From an uncultured Selenomonadales bacterium (lineage in GTDB: Bacteria > Bacillota > Negativicutes > Selenomonadales > Selenomonadaceae), in contig CALEPR010000063.1 of the NCBI GenBank assembly GCA_937910665.1, positions 1 to 25,384 on the forward strand: 25,384 bases of DNA, written 5' to 3'. Numbering within the stretch: position 1 is the first letter of the stretch; the number at the start of each line of letters is the position of its first letter. The notes under the pieces are model-generated. The model saw only the letters and a program-made list of their open reading frames with translations, was not told where the DNA came from and searched no databases. The position numbers were made by a program, and so were the translations under genes. Shown here in pieces: positions 7,137 to 14,609 of this stretch.

Positions 7137-8639
7137 TTACTCAAACAGCATCATCATTTGGAAACGATAGCGTGTCTGCTTGGACTTGGTGTCGATTTCC
7201 TTGATTCTGTCAACCATTGTATTGAACATAATGTTCTTTGCAACAGTAATGTCAGTACCAATGCGGAAACCTTCAGCATTTTTCGGCCACCAGTCAGTAA
7301 CAGTTACCCAAGACTTGCCGGGTTCTTTGCGGTAGGTTGCGTAAATGTCATAAGTGCCGGGTTTTGCGGGGTTAGCACCTTTGAACCAAACATTGAACCA
7401 GAGACCCGGGCTCTTGTTGACTGTAGGACCGTCATCGCCCCAAGGATGGTCAATCATCTTTGCATTGCTGTTAATGATACCGCCGCGAATCTTCCAGTCA
7501 TCATTGAATTTGTAGCCTGCATTGATATAGTAGTAAATCGGATGCTTGCGAAGTTTGTCGTCCTGGTAACGGCTTGTCATCGCGCTCATACCGTGAACGC
7601 CGAAATGCACATCAGTTTTTTCATTCGGATTCCAGTCCCAACGAACGCCCAAGAATGAAGTATTTTCGTCAGTCTGATAGCCGCGAACATTCTGCAAATA
7701 ATCGCTGCTCATGTAGTTATCCCACAAGTCAACTTTACAAGCTGTGAAAGTTGTTCTGAAAACTGGTTTACCGAAACTGAGCTGAATACCTGCAATATCG
7801 GAGTCGCGGTCATAGCCGTAACCTTCAGGAGTCCATTCATTCCAACGACCGAATTTAACATGGACAGCTTTTCCGCCGCCAACGTCACCTTCAACAAAGA
7901 CATCAGGCGTTCCCATACCGGTGTGATTTTCTCCGGAAGGATAAATAGGATCGTCAACTTCATCTGTGCTGCCAACCCAGCTAAAGTTTGCCGCCGCTGT
8001 CCAGTTATCGTTGACTTTGTAGCGAGTGTTCAGGTAAACGCCGACATGGTGTCTGTCAGTCGAGCGTGTCTTTTCGCCGGTGCCGGGATAATGATATCTG
8101 CCGTCCGCGCCGAGAGTCGGATTAGGTGTCCAAGTGTCAGCGATCAGGTGATCGTGACGAATACGCGCGTAACCTGTGAAGGTGAAACGATTTGCAAGAC
8201 CTTTGAGGTTCTTGGCTTCTTCTGTGGTGAAAAGAGTTTCTCCGCCGCCTGCCTGCGGTTTGTCGAGATTTTCAAGAGCCTTTTCATCAGCCATGTTGAT
8301 TTTGTTCAGGAGCTGAACTTTTTTAACGTCGTAGTAGTATTCTTGCGCGAGTTTGTCGAGTTGCGCTTTTTGCGACGCATTAAACTTCGACGCATTTTTT
8401 TGCGCTTCATCGACAATCATAGCCATTTCCAAACGGCTCATGATCCTGCCGCTGGGAATTTGCTGACTGTAGTTCGGAACATTTCCTGTCGCAATGAGTT
8501 CATTGACTGCGGAGTACGACCAATCGCCGCTCGGTACGTCCGCAAAGAAATTTGATGCCGCTTCGACCTGCATGCTTCCAAATGCAAGTGCGCCTGTCAA
8601 AAGAGCTGCCGCCAGCTTCTTTTTGCTGAAGAATTTCAT
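7137..8639 (-). CDS. SLH-domain outer-membrane porin (OmpM-like, Negativicutes type)
   Basis: A 500-residue protein with a classical signal peptide (MKFFSKKKLAAALLTGALAF, cleavage near VEAA), then one SLH domain (about residues 30-80: FFADVPSGDWSYSAVNELI followed by GRIMSRLEMAMIVDEA), a short coiled coil (about 80-125), and a long beta-barrel region with alternating aromatic strands ending YRFQMMMLFE. In Negativicutes such proteins span the outer membrane and tie it to peptidoglycan polyamines through the SLH domain. The start is ATG 8639, preceded by GGAGGG; an in-frame ATG farther upstream at 8798 would add 53 residues in front of the signal peptide and is rejected. A separate promoter and a terminator mark it as monocistronic and probably abundant. 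This is the best taxonomic marker in the window. Confidence 0.93.
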   Translation of the reverse strand: MKFFSKKKLAAALLTGALAFGSMQVEAASNFFADVPSGDWSYSAVNELIATGNVPNYSQQIPSGRIMSRLEMAMIVDEAQKNASKFNASQKAQLDKLAQEYYYDVKKVQLLNKINMADEKALENLDKPQAGGGETLFTTEEAKNLKGLANRFTFTGYARIRHDHLIADTWTPNPTLGADGRYHYPGTGEKTRSTDRHHVGVYLNTRYKVNDNWTAAANFSWVGSTDEVDDPIYPSGENHTGMGTPDVFVEGDVGGGKAVHVKFGRWNEWTPEGYGYDRDSDIAGIQLSFGKPVFRTTFTACKVDLWDNYMSSDYLQNVRGYQTDENTSFLGVRWDWNPNEKTDVHFGVHGMSAMTSRYQDDKLRKHPIYYYINAGYKFNDDWKIRGGIINSNAKMIDHPWGDDGPTVNKSPGLWFNVWFKGANPAKPGTYDIYATYRKEPGKSWVTVTDWWPKNAEGFRIGTDITVAKNIMFNTMVDRIKEIDTKSKQTRYRFQMMMLFE

Positions 8640-8712
8640 TAAAGTTCCCTCCGAAATTTGAAATAGAAATAAAATTAAATCCCTGCTTTCAAAGCACAAA
8701 TGATTCCTTTGC

Positions 8713-8741
8713 ATTGTACTATGAAAGACTAAAAAACAACT
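8713..8741 (-). promoter_or_regulatory. Possible promoter of the porin gene
   Basis: TACAAT (complement of 8713-8718) is a fair -10 box. The -35 is weak: AGTTGT at 17 bp, or TTGTTT at 15 bp. The resulting leader would be roughly 70 nt before the GGAGGG ribosome site. Confidence 0.35.
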
Positions 8742-8742
8742 G

Positions 8743-8769
8743 AAAAACTTTAAAAACTTTAAAAACTTT
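8743..8769. repeat. Three perfect tandem copies of a 9-bp unit
   Basis: AAAAACTTT occurs three times without interruption at 8743, 8752 and 8761. It lies immediately upstream of the suspected porin -35 box, where an AT-rich UP-element or a regulator site would sit. Confidence 0.85.
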
Positions 8770-8933
8770 CCGAAAATTCCTCCTTCAAAAAATCTCAAAC
8801 AACTTCGGATCGAATCGGCGATTGAATAAGTCCAAAAAAATAAATCTTCGCCGAAACTGAAAATAATTTTTTCATTAGTTAGACAATGATTTATAAAATT
8901 CCTGCATAGGTTGAAAAAAATTTTAATAAAATT
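8770..8933. other. Noncoding gap between ABC-F gene and porin promoter region
   Basis: AT-rich sequence with no convincing gene. The minus-strand ABC-F gene ends at 8934; I see no clear GC-rich hairpin with a T-run after it, so its transcript may continue toward the porin. Confidence 0.5.
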
Positions 8934-10589
8934 TTAATCTTGCAAAAAAGTCGAGTAGAGTTCGTCAATCTCCTGCAATTTATTTTTGTGCGCCGACGCA
9001 AGTTCAGAAAGTTTTTCAGGCTCGGCAGTGGAATTTATTTCTTGCTCCAACATTTTTAGTTCCATTTCAGCCATTTTAATTTGCGCTTCAATCTTGTCTG
9101 GATTTTTAATTTTGAAAGCGGAATGTTGAACAGTTTTTTGTTTTGGTTTTGGAATTGAAACTTTTTTCGACTTTGGATTGACATCGTTCCTAATTCCTAA
9201 CTCCTCATTCCTCATTGTAACAACGCGACTTGCAACTTCATCAAGCAAATATCTGTCGTGCGTGACGATTAAAATTGTGCCGTTGAAATTTTGAAGTGCA
9301 GTTTCAATCGCCTCGCGTGCAGGTAAATCTAAATGATTTGTCGGTTCATCCAGAATTAAAAAATTTGCTCCGCGCAAAATTAACTTCGCCAAAGCTATGC
9401 GAGTTTTTTCTCCGCCGCTCATGCCTGAAATTTTTTTCTCGACAATCTCCGCGCCTAAATCAAGTCTTGCAAGTTCGGCTCGCGCTCTTTCGTCCGGCAA
9501 ATTAAATTCTTCAACAAGTTCATCAATCGCAGAAAAATTTTCATGTAAATCTTCGTGACCTTGCGAAAGGTAACCGATCTGAACGCGGTTGCCGATTTTA
9601 ATTTCTCCCGAGTCTGCTTTCAATTCGCCGACAATAATTTTAAGCAGCGTCGATTTGCCGACACCATTTTTGCCAATCAAGCCGACTTTTTCACCTTTGC
9701 GAATTTCAAGACTGAAATTTTTTATCACGCCTTTAAAATTTATGTCATTCAAAATTAAAACTCTGTCCGCAGTCTCCGACGCTTCCTGCAGAGTGACTTT
9801 TACAAATTCGTCTGCAGGAGGTTTTTCAAGTCGTTCCATTTTGTCCAGAGCAATTTGACGACTTCGCGCACGCTTGGCAGTTGAGGCGCGAACTTTATTT
9901 CTGCGAACAAAATCTTCCAGCTTTGCAATTTCTTCCTGCTGTTTTTCATAAGCCTTGAGTTCAAATTCTCTCCGCTCGGTTTTCAGCCTGAAATATTTTT
10001 CGTAATTGCCGGGATATAAAGTTGCTTTGCCGTTCTCCATGTCCAAAATTTTATCAACGCAATTTTGCAAAAAATGTCTGTCGTGAGTGACGGCGATGAC
10101 TGTTCCGCGATAATTTTTTATAAAGTCCTCAAGAAAATCTATTGCGTAAATGTCGAGGTGGTTTGTCGGCTCATCGAGAAACAAAATTCGCGGTTCGTCG
10201 AGCAAAGACTTCGCCAGAGAAATTTTTGCTTTTTCGCCGCCTGAAAAGTTGTTGGGATTTTTTTCAAGTTCAGTTTCAGTAAAGCCCAAGCCGAACAAAA
10301 TTTTTTTTGCTTGAAAGTCCTGAACTTCTCCGCTCAAAACTTCCGACAATAAAGTTTCATTTTTGAAATTTGGAATCTGTTCGGCGTAACCAATATCTTC
10401 CTTGCGAAGTCCTGAAATATTTCCTGCGTCGAAGTCTTCAAGACCAAGCATAATTTTTATAAGCGTCGATTTGCCCGCACCGTTTTTACCGACAATTCCA
10501 ATTTTTTCTCCGTCCGAAATTCTGAAACTCACGTCGGAAAAAATTGTCCGCTCGCCGAAAGATTTTGTAACATTTTCAAGTTGAATCAT
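8934..10589 (-). CDS. ABC-F family ATPase (ribosome-associated translation factor type)
   Basis: A 551-residue protein with two ABC domains and no membrane segments. Domain 1 has GKNGAGKS, signature FSGGEKAKISLAK and Walker B ILFLDEPTNHLD; domain 2 has GKNGVGKS, SGMSGGEKTRIALAK and LILDEPTNHLD. Between them lies a charged helical linker (about residues 200-260, KLEDFVRRNKVRASTAKRAR) typical of ABC-F factors that enter the ribosomal E site. A C-terminal coiled coil (about 490-550) recalls Uup/YdiF-type members. Roughly residues 459-468, RNEELGIRND, are encoded by a degenerate 7-bp tandem repeat and form part of the linker before that coiled coil. It may assist stalled ribosomes or give antibiotic protection; the subfamily cannot be settled. 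It follows queF by 21 bp, with GGAG before its ATG, and is probably cotranscribed. Confidence 0.92.
   Translation of the reverse strand: MIQLENVTKSFGERTIFSDVSFRISDGEKIGIVGKNGAGKSTLIKIMLGLEDFDAGNISGLRKEDIGYAEQIPNFKNETLLSEVLSGEVQDFQAKKILFGLGFTETELEKNPNNFSGGEKAKISLAKSLLDEPRILFLDEPTNHLDIYAIDFLEDFIKNYRGTVIAVTHDRHFLQNCVDKILDMENGKATLYPGNYEKYFRLKTERREFELKAYEKQQEEIAKLEDFVRRNKVRASTAKRARSRQIALDKMERLEKPPADEFVKVTLQEASETADRVLILNDINFKGVIKNFSLEIRKGEKVGLIGKNGVGKSTLLKIIVGELKADSGEIKIGNRVQIGYLSQGHEDLHENFSAIDELVEEFNLPDERARAELARLDLGAEIVEKKISGMSGGEKTRIALAKLILRGANFLILDEPTNHLDLPAREAIETALQNFNGTILIVTHDRYLLDEVASRVVTMRNEELGIRNDVNPKSKKVSIPKPKQKTVQHSAFKIKNPDKIEAQIKMAEMELKMLEQEINSTAEPEKLSELASAHKNKLQEIDELYSTFLQD
9187..9214 (-). 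repeat. Degenerate 7-bp tandem repeat inside the ABC-F gene
   Basis: Four heptads on the minus strand: TGAGGAA, TGAGGAG, TTAGGAA, TTAGGAA. Three units (TGAGGAA, TGAGGAG, TTAGGAA) recur at 17085-17112 in another gene. The repeat keeps the frame and codes part of a linker. Confidence 0.8.
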
Positions 10590-10610
10590 TTATCTGCTCC
10601 GAAATTTTTT

Positions 10611-11048
10611 TTATTTATGATTCGCCAATCGATCTCTTGCAAACTGTTCAAATTCGCCGCGACCAAAATTTACAAAAGGCTCGATAGAAATTCCTCCGCG
10701 CACAGAAAAATTTCCTTCGACTTCAAGGTAACGCGGATTCAAAAGTTTAATTAAGTCGTCGGCAATTTTATTCGCAACTTCTTCATGAAAAATTCCTGTG
10801 TTGCGGAAACTTGTCAGATAGAGTTTAAAACTTTTGCTTTCGACTAAAAATTTGTCGGGGATGTAGCGAACTTTTATCGTCGCAAAGTCGGGTTGACCTG
10901 TCACGGGACAGACACAGGTAAATTCTTCGCTGGTAAGTTTAACAAAATAATTTTTGTCGCTGTTTTTATTTTCAATCGCCTCCAAAAAATCAGGCTGATA
11001 GTCGAAAGAATAATTTGTAATTTTGCCGAGATTTTTTAATTCGGTCAT
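10611..11048 (-). CDS. queF: NADPH-dependent 7-cyano-7-deazaguanine reductase
   Basis: QueF reduces preQ0 to preQ1 in queuosine tRNA modification. The 145-residue length fits the unimodal family. Motifs: FTCVCPVTGQPDFATI, with the probable catalytic cysteine C47 and Asp54, and VESKSFKLYLTSFRN, the QueF signature that contacts substrate and NADPH, followed by FHEEVANKI. The start is ATG 11048 (MTELKNLG), preceded by GGGAG; upstream in-frame ATGs lack a ribosome site. It heads a minus-strand unit with the ABC-F gene and diverges from folC. A good promoter at 11165-11193 gives a leader of about 110 nt that is mostly one hairpin, so expression is probably controlled in the mRNA leader. Confidence 0.95.
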   Translation of the reverse strand: MTELKNLGKITNYSFDYQPDFLEAIENKNSDKNYFVKLTSEEFTCVCPVTGQPDFATIKVRYIPDKFLVESKSFKLYLTSFRNTGIFHEEVANKIADDLIKLLNPRYLEVEGNFSVRGGISIEPFVNFGRGEFEQFARDRLANHK

Positions 11049-11077
11049 TTCAACAACTCCCATATGAAAAAATTTTA

Positions 11078-11156
11078 GAAGCTGTATTCGCATCTTCGGG
11101 GTTAAGGGAAAAGAAAATTCTTATCGCTTATCCCTGAAACTTGCGAATACAAGTTC
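11078..11156 (-). promoter_or_regulatory. Structured 5' leader of queF mRNA (long hairpin; possible riboswitch or attenuator)
   Basis: Outer arms 11078-11092 and 11142-11156 are reverse complements over 15 positions, with only two adjacent mismatches (core GTATTCGCA/TGCGAATAC). Inside are AGGGA (11105-11109) with TCCCT (11131-11135), and AAGAA (11111-11115) with TTCTT (11118-11122). The predicted queF transcription start near 11158 places the structure at the very 5' end. On the minus strand the stem is followed 5 nt later by TTTTTT, so it could attenuate transcription. I could not match it to the preQ1-I consensus. Confidence 0.6.
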
Positions 11157-11164
11157 TTAAAAAA

Positions 11165-11193
11165 AGTATATCACCCGCAAAATGTTTTAGCAA
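11165..11193 (-). promoter_or_regulatory. Promoter of queF
   Basis: -35 TTGCTA (complement of 11188-11193), 17-bp spacer, -10 TATACT (complement of 11165-11170). Back to back with the folC promoter, with only 2 bp between the two -35 boxes. Confidence 0.65.
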
Positions 11194-11195
11194 AT

Positions 11196-11224
11196 TTGAC
11201 TTTTAAATTTCCCAAAAGTATTAT
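11196..11224 (+). promoter_or_regulatory. Promoter of folC
   Basis: -35 TTGACT (11196-11201), 17-bp spacer, -10 TATTAT (11219-11224). About 25 bp separate it from the folC start, with GGAAAGG at 11241-11247 as ribosome site. Confidence 0.78.
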
Positions 11225-11255
11225 AGGAAAAATTTTTTTTGGAAAGGTAAAATTT

Positions 11256-12449
11256 ATGACTTACGAAGAAAGTTTAAAATATTTGAGCGACTTAAATGTT
11301 TTGGGAATAAAGCCAGGACTTGAGCGGATAACTTTGCTTGCGGAAAAACTTTCAAATCCGCAAAATTTTTTCCCGACAATCCATGTCTCCGGAACTAACG
11401 GCAAAGGTTCAACCTGCGCGATGCTTGCAAAAATTTTTCAGGAGGCAGGTTTTAAAGTCGGCTTGTTCACTTCGCCGCATCTGGAAAGTTATTGCGAGCG
11501 TTTCAAAGTCAACGACAAAAATATTTCCGAAAGCGAATTTGCAGAAATTATCGAGCTGATAAAATTTTTTGAAGTTCCCGCAACTCAGTTTGAAGTTTTG
11601 ACTGCCGCCGCCTTTGCATACTTCGCGAAAAAAAAAGTTGACATCGCAATTATTGAAGTCGGACTTGGCGGACTTTGGGATTCGACGAACATTATAACTC
11701 CAAAAATTTCTGTAATTACAAATGTTGCTCTCGATCATGAAAATATTTTAGGCGACTTAAAAAATATCGCGCTGAACAAGGCGGGCATCATCAAAAAAAA
11801 TATTCCTGTCGTGACTGGTGCAACAGATCTGCCGTTAGAAATTATTCGCGAAGTCGCCGAAAAAAATTCTGCGCCGATCTATGAAGTTCATGAACCCGCC
11901 GAAGTCAAAATAAATTTGCGCGGAGAATTTCAAAAATTTAATGCGGCGATTGCGATTCAAACTGCAAAAATTTTAGGCGTTGAGGAAGAAAAAATTTTTC
12001 GCGGACTGGAAAAAGTTTCTTGGGCAGGGCGTTTTGAAATTTTTGAAACAGACTTTGGAAAAGTCGTGATCGATGGAGCGCACAATCCTCACGGCGCAGC
12101 TGCCCTTCGTCAAAGTCTGGACAAAAATTTTCCGGAAGGTCGAAGAAATTTTATTTTCGGTGCGCTTGCGGATAAAAATATTGACGCGATGATAAAAATT
12201 TTGTTCCGCGCAGACGATTTCGCAATAGTTTTGTCGCCGAACTCCGATCGAGCGGAGAGCGTTGAAAATTTATGTCGCAAGCTGAAAAATTTTAGTGTGG
12301 AGTGCGTTGGAGCGAAAAATATTTCCGACGCTCTGGAAAAATTAAAAACTTCCGACGGCTTAAAAATTGTTTGCGGTTCGCTCTATCTGATCGGCGACAT
12401 CAGAAAAAATATTTTGACCGAGCAAAATTCAGCCGCGCTTGCAATATAA
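11256..12449 (+). CDS. folC: Folylpolyglutamate synthase / dihydrofolate synthase
   Basis: FolC adds glutamate to folates (and often to dihydropteroate) using ATP. The 397-residue protein starts MTYEESLKYL and shows the Mur-ligase-type P-loop HVSGTNGKGST (about residues 45-55), then LFTSPHLESYCERF, the stretch IIEVGLGGLWDSTN, VALDHENILGDL, NKAGIIK and, in the C-terminal domain, VVIDGAHNPHGAAAL. All key motifs are present and length is normal, so it should be active. The start is ATG 11256, with GGAAAGG upstream; an open frame of 20 further codons upstream overlaps the promoter and is rejected. pheS follows after 69 bp and the yczE-like gene after that, with tandem terminators at the end of the run. 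Confidence 0.95.
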   Translation: MTYEESLKYLSDLNVLGIKPGLERITLLAEKLSNPQNFFPTIHVSGTNGKGSTCAMLAKIFQEAGFKVGLFTSPHLESYCERFKVNDKNISESEFAEIIELIKFFEVPATQFEVLTAAAFAYFAKKKVDIAIIEVGLGGLWDSTNIITPKISVITNVALDHENILGDLKNIALNKAGIIKKNIPVVTGATDLPLEIIREVAEKNSAPIYEVHEPAEVKINLRGEFQKFNAAIAIQTAKILGVEEEKIFRGLEKVSWAGRFEIFETDFGKVVIDGAHNPHGAAALRQSLDKNFPEGRRNFIFGALADKNIDAMIKILFRADDFAIVLSPNSDRAESVENLCRKLKNFSVECVGAKNISDALEKLKTSDGLKIVCGSLYLIGDIRKNILTEQNSAALAI

Positions 12450-12518
12450 TTTTGCCTGTGATAAAGTTTCCCCGAGCGCGAAAAATTTATCTTGAACTTT
12501 TGGGAAGGAGAAATAATT

Positions 12519-13553
12519 TTGGAAAATAAAATTCAGCAACTTCGACAAGCGGCGGCAGAAGCGATTGAAAGTGCAACCAAAAACTTGAAGGAGTTGGATA
12601 ATGTCCGAGTACAATTTTTAGGCAAGAAAGGCGAGCTGACAACTTTACTGCGCGGAATGAGCCAACTCAGCGCGGAGGATCGTCCACGCATCGGAAAAAT
12701 TGTGAACGAAGCGCGAGCAGAAATTGAAAAACTTCTCGCCGAAAAAAATTCCGAACTCAAGGCAAAAGAATTGCAAAATAAATTGGCGGCAGAAAAAATC
12801 GACGTGACTTTGCCGGGCAGAAAGATTCATCAAGGTCATCTGCATCCGCTGACTTTGACTTTAAATCGAGTGAAAGATATTTTTATCCAGATGGGTTACA
12901 CTGTCGAAGAAGGTCCTGAAGTCGAAACAGACTATTTTAATTTCGAGGCGTTGAACTTGCCGAAAGATCATCCTGCGCGAGATATGCAAGATTCATTTTA
13001 TATCACGGAAGAAATTTTGCTCCGCACTCAAACTTCTCCTGTTCAAGCGCGGACAATGCAAAAAAATAATTCAAACGCTCCAATAAGAATGATCGCGCCC
13101 GGCAGAGTTTATCGCCGCGACGACTACGACGCATCTCATTCGCCGATGTTTACGCAAGTCGAAGGTCTTGTCATTGACGAAAAAATTACTTTCGCCGACT
13201 TGAAAGGAACTCTGGACTTTTTCTGCAAAAAAATTTTTGGCGACAGTGCACAAATTCGCTTGCGTCCAAGTTTCTTCCCCTTCACCGAGCCGAGTACCGA
13301 AGTCGATGTTTCCTGCGTGATGTGCAAAGGCGAGGACGAACATTGCAAAGTTTGTCACGGCAGCGGCTGGCTGGAAATTTTGGGTGCGGGAATGGTTCAC
13401 CCGAAAGTTTTGGAAATGAGCGGTTACGATTCTTCAAAAGTCAGCGGTTTTGCTTTCGGACTCGGAATCGAAAGAATTGCAATGCTGACTTACGGCGTTG
13501 ATGATATGCGTTTATTTTTCGACAACGACATTAGATTTTTGGAACAGTTTTGA
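12519..13553 (+). CDS. pheS: Phenylalanine--tRNA ligase alpha subunit
   Basis: The alpha subunit carries the class II catalytic core that charges tRNA(Phe), normally in an alpha2-beta2 enzyme with PheT. The 344-residue protein has an N-terminal coiled coil (about residues 1-90), then HPLTLTLNRVKDIFIQMGYT, GPEVETDYFNFEALNLP, HPARDMQDSFYI, LLRTQTSPVQ, GRVYRRDDYDASHSPMFTQVE, PSFFPFTEPSTEVD and the closing GFAFGLGIERIAML. A CxxC-x6-CxxC pair (CVMC...CKVC) before GSGWLEILG marks a zinc-binding variant. The start is TTG 12519, because GGAAGGAG ends 8 bases upstream; no better ATG exists. Oddly, pheT does not follow; an unrelated membrane-protein gene does. Confidence 0.95.
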   Translation: MENKIQQLRQAAAEAIESATKNLKELDNVRVQFLGKKGELTTLLRGMSQLSAEDRPRIGKIVNEARAEIEKLLAEKNSELKAKELQNKLAAEKIDVTLPGRKIHQGHLHPLTLTLNRVKDIFIQMGYTVEEGPEVETDYFNFEALNLPKDHPARDMQDSFYITEEILLRTQTSPVQARTMQKNNSNAPIRMIAPGRVYRRDDYDASHSPMFTQVEGLVIDEKITFADLKGTLDFFCKKIFGDSAQIRLRPSFFPFTEPSTEVDVSCVMCKGEDEHCKVCHGSGWLEILGAGMVHPKVLEMSGYDSSKVSGFAFGLGIERIAMLTYGVDDMRLFFDNDIRFLEQF

Positions 13554-13605
13554 TTGAAAAATTTTCTGATAAACGATCACAGGAAATGAAAGGCGGGATT
13601 TTTTC

Positions 13606-14265
13606 ATGGAACTTGTCAACAAAGTTAAAAAGTTTTTTAAGAAAGATCCAATTTTGAAACGCAGAGTAATTGCTTTGTTCGTAGCACATGTTATTCTTGG
13701 TTTCGGTGTCAATTTGTTGAGGATCAGTTTGTTCGGTAATGATCCTTTTTCCTGTATGAATTTGGGTTTTAGTAGCCTGTCGGGAATGAGTTACGGAACT
13801 TGCGTCATCTTGTTCAACTTGGTTGCTATCATTCCAATTTTCATTATCGACAGAAATTATATTCAATTCGGAACTTTGGTGAATATGTTTTTGTTTGGTC
13901 CGATAGTCGATGCTTGGTTTGCTGTGTTTGTTTACTTTTTCCCGGGAGTCGGATCAATTTCTTTGGCGGCGAGAATTGCTTGCTTGATTTTCGGCGTAGT
14001 AATTTTGTCTTTCGGAGCGTCGATGTATATGGCTGCCAATCTTGGAATGGGTCCTTACGACGCGATCGGTTGGATTGTCGAGAAACTTTCAAAGAAAAAA
14101 GTTCCTTTCAAGTATGCGCGTATCGCTCTGGATTCTGTTTCAACTGTCGCAGGATTTATTTGCGGCAGCATCGTCGGACTTGGAACTTTGACAATGGCAC
14201 TCGGCACAGGTCCGCTTGTAGTTTTCTTCACGGACAATGTTAATAAAAAATTGATTTATGGCTGA
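13606..14265 (+). CDS. YczE/YitT-type integral membrane protein
   Basis: A 219-residue polytopic membrane protein with a basic N-terminus (VNKVKKFFKKDPILKRR) and about five to six hydrophobic segments. Motifs such as FGVNLLRISLFGNDPFSCMN, the later GASMYMAANLGMGPYDAI and VGLGTLTMALGTGPLV fit the YczE/YyaS family, whose substrates or functions are not established. In Bacillus a YczE protein influences production of secondary metabolites through an unclear mechanism. Ribosome site AAAGGCGGG lies 5' of the ATG. It is 52 bp after pheS and followed by two terminators, so it closes the folC-pheS run. Confidence 0.8.
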   Translation: MELVNKVKKFFKKDPILKRRVIALFVAHVILGFGVNLLRISLFGNDPFSCMNLGFSSLSGMSYGTCVILFNLVAIIPIFIIDRNYIQFGTLVNMFLFGPIVDAWFAVFVYFFPGVGSISLAARIACLIFGVVILSFGASMYMAANLGMGPYDAIGWIVEKLSKKKVPFKYARIALDSVSTVAGFICGSIVGLGTLTMALGTGPLVVFFTDNVNKKLIYG

Positions 14266-14285
14266 TAAAAAATTTTTGTTTCAAA

Positions 14286-14318
14286 TTTCTGTTGCGGTGA
14301 AGGCGACGAAATTTTTTT
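14286..14318 (+). terminator. First terminator after the yczE-like gene
   Basis: TTTC and GTTGC (14286-14295, with one bulged T) pair with GCGAC and GAAA (14303-14311) around a 7-base loop, followed by seven T. Confidence 0.72.
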
Positions 14319-14365
14319 GTTAAAGGCAAATTGCAATATCAAATCAAACATTTTACCAAAAATTT

Positions 14366-14394
14366 TTCTCTGCTTCGGTGGAGAATTTTTTTTT
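14366..14394 (+). terminator. Second terminator after the yczE-like gene, UUCG tetraloop
   Basis: TTCTCTGC and GTGGAGAA close a TTCG tetraloop (14366-14385), with two G-U pairs, followed by nine T. A textbook intrinsic terminator. Confidence 0.88.
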
Positions 14395-14609
14395 GTAGTG
14401 TAAAATAATTTGTGTAAGTGAAAAAATAAAAAATCAAATTTAAAGAAAATTTTTAAAGCAATTTGAACTGATAAGTGTCTGCTGTGATAGCGAATTTTTT
14501 TTTGCAGGAAAACCAAAGCGTTTGCAGAATCAGCAGAAGAATGACTTTGATAGCGTAAAATTTGTATGTGTGTGGCATGAGTTATTAAATTTTGAAGGGA
14601 GAAGTTTCA
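14395..14609 (+). other. Noncoding region upstream of rpe
   Basis: AT-rich sequence with no convincing gene. It must contain the rpe promoter; the best -10 candidate is TAAAAT near 14556-14561, but no good -35 is at the right distance. The phrase TGATAGCG occurs twice (about 14485 and 14548), and GCAG-rich words recur around 14503-14538. GAAGGGAG just before 14602 is the rpe ribosome site. No known riboswitch was recognised. Confidence 0.4.

Noticed and set aside
7860..8555. 231-codon open frame antisense to the porin gene
   Set aside because: The porin has signal peptide, SLH domain, ribosome site and terminator; the opposite frame is an overlap artefact.
8640..8798. N-terminal extension of the porin by 53 residues
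   Set aside because: The signal peptide begins at 8639 right after GGAGGG; the extension crosses the likely promoter.
9187..9214. CRISPR-like array from regular repeats
   Set aside because: Units are 7 bp with no spacers and lie inside a coding gene; the same holds at 17085-17162.
11048..11156. preQ1-I riboswitch call for the queF leader
   Set aside because: The A-rich tail and short stem-loop of the known consensus could not be found, so only a structured leader is claimed.
14395..14609. Small RNA or riboswitch upstream of rpe
   Set aside because: Only two short repeated words and no convincing stem set or T-run after the tandem terminators.
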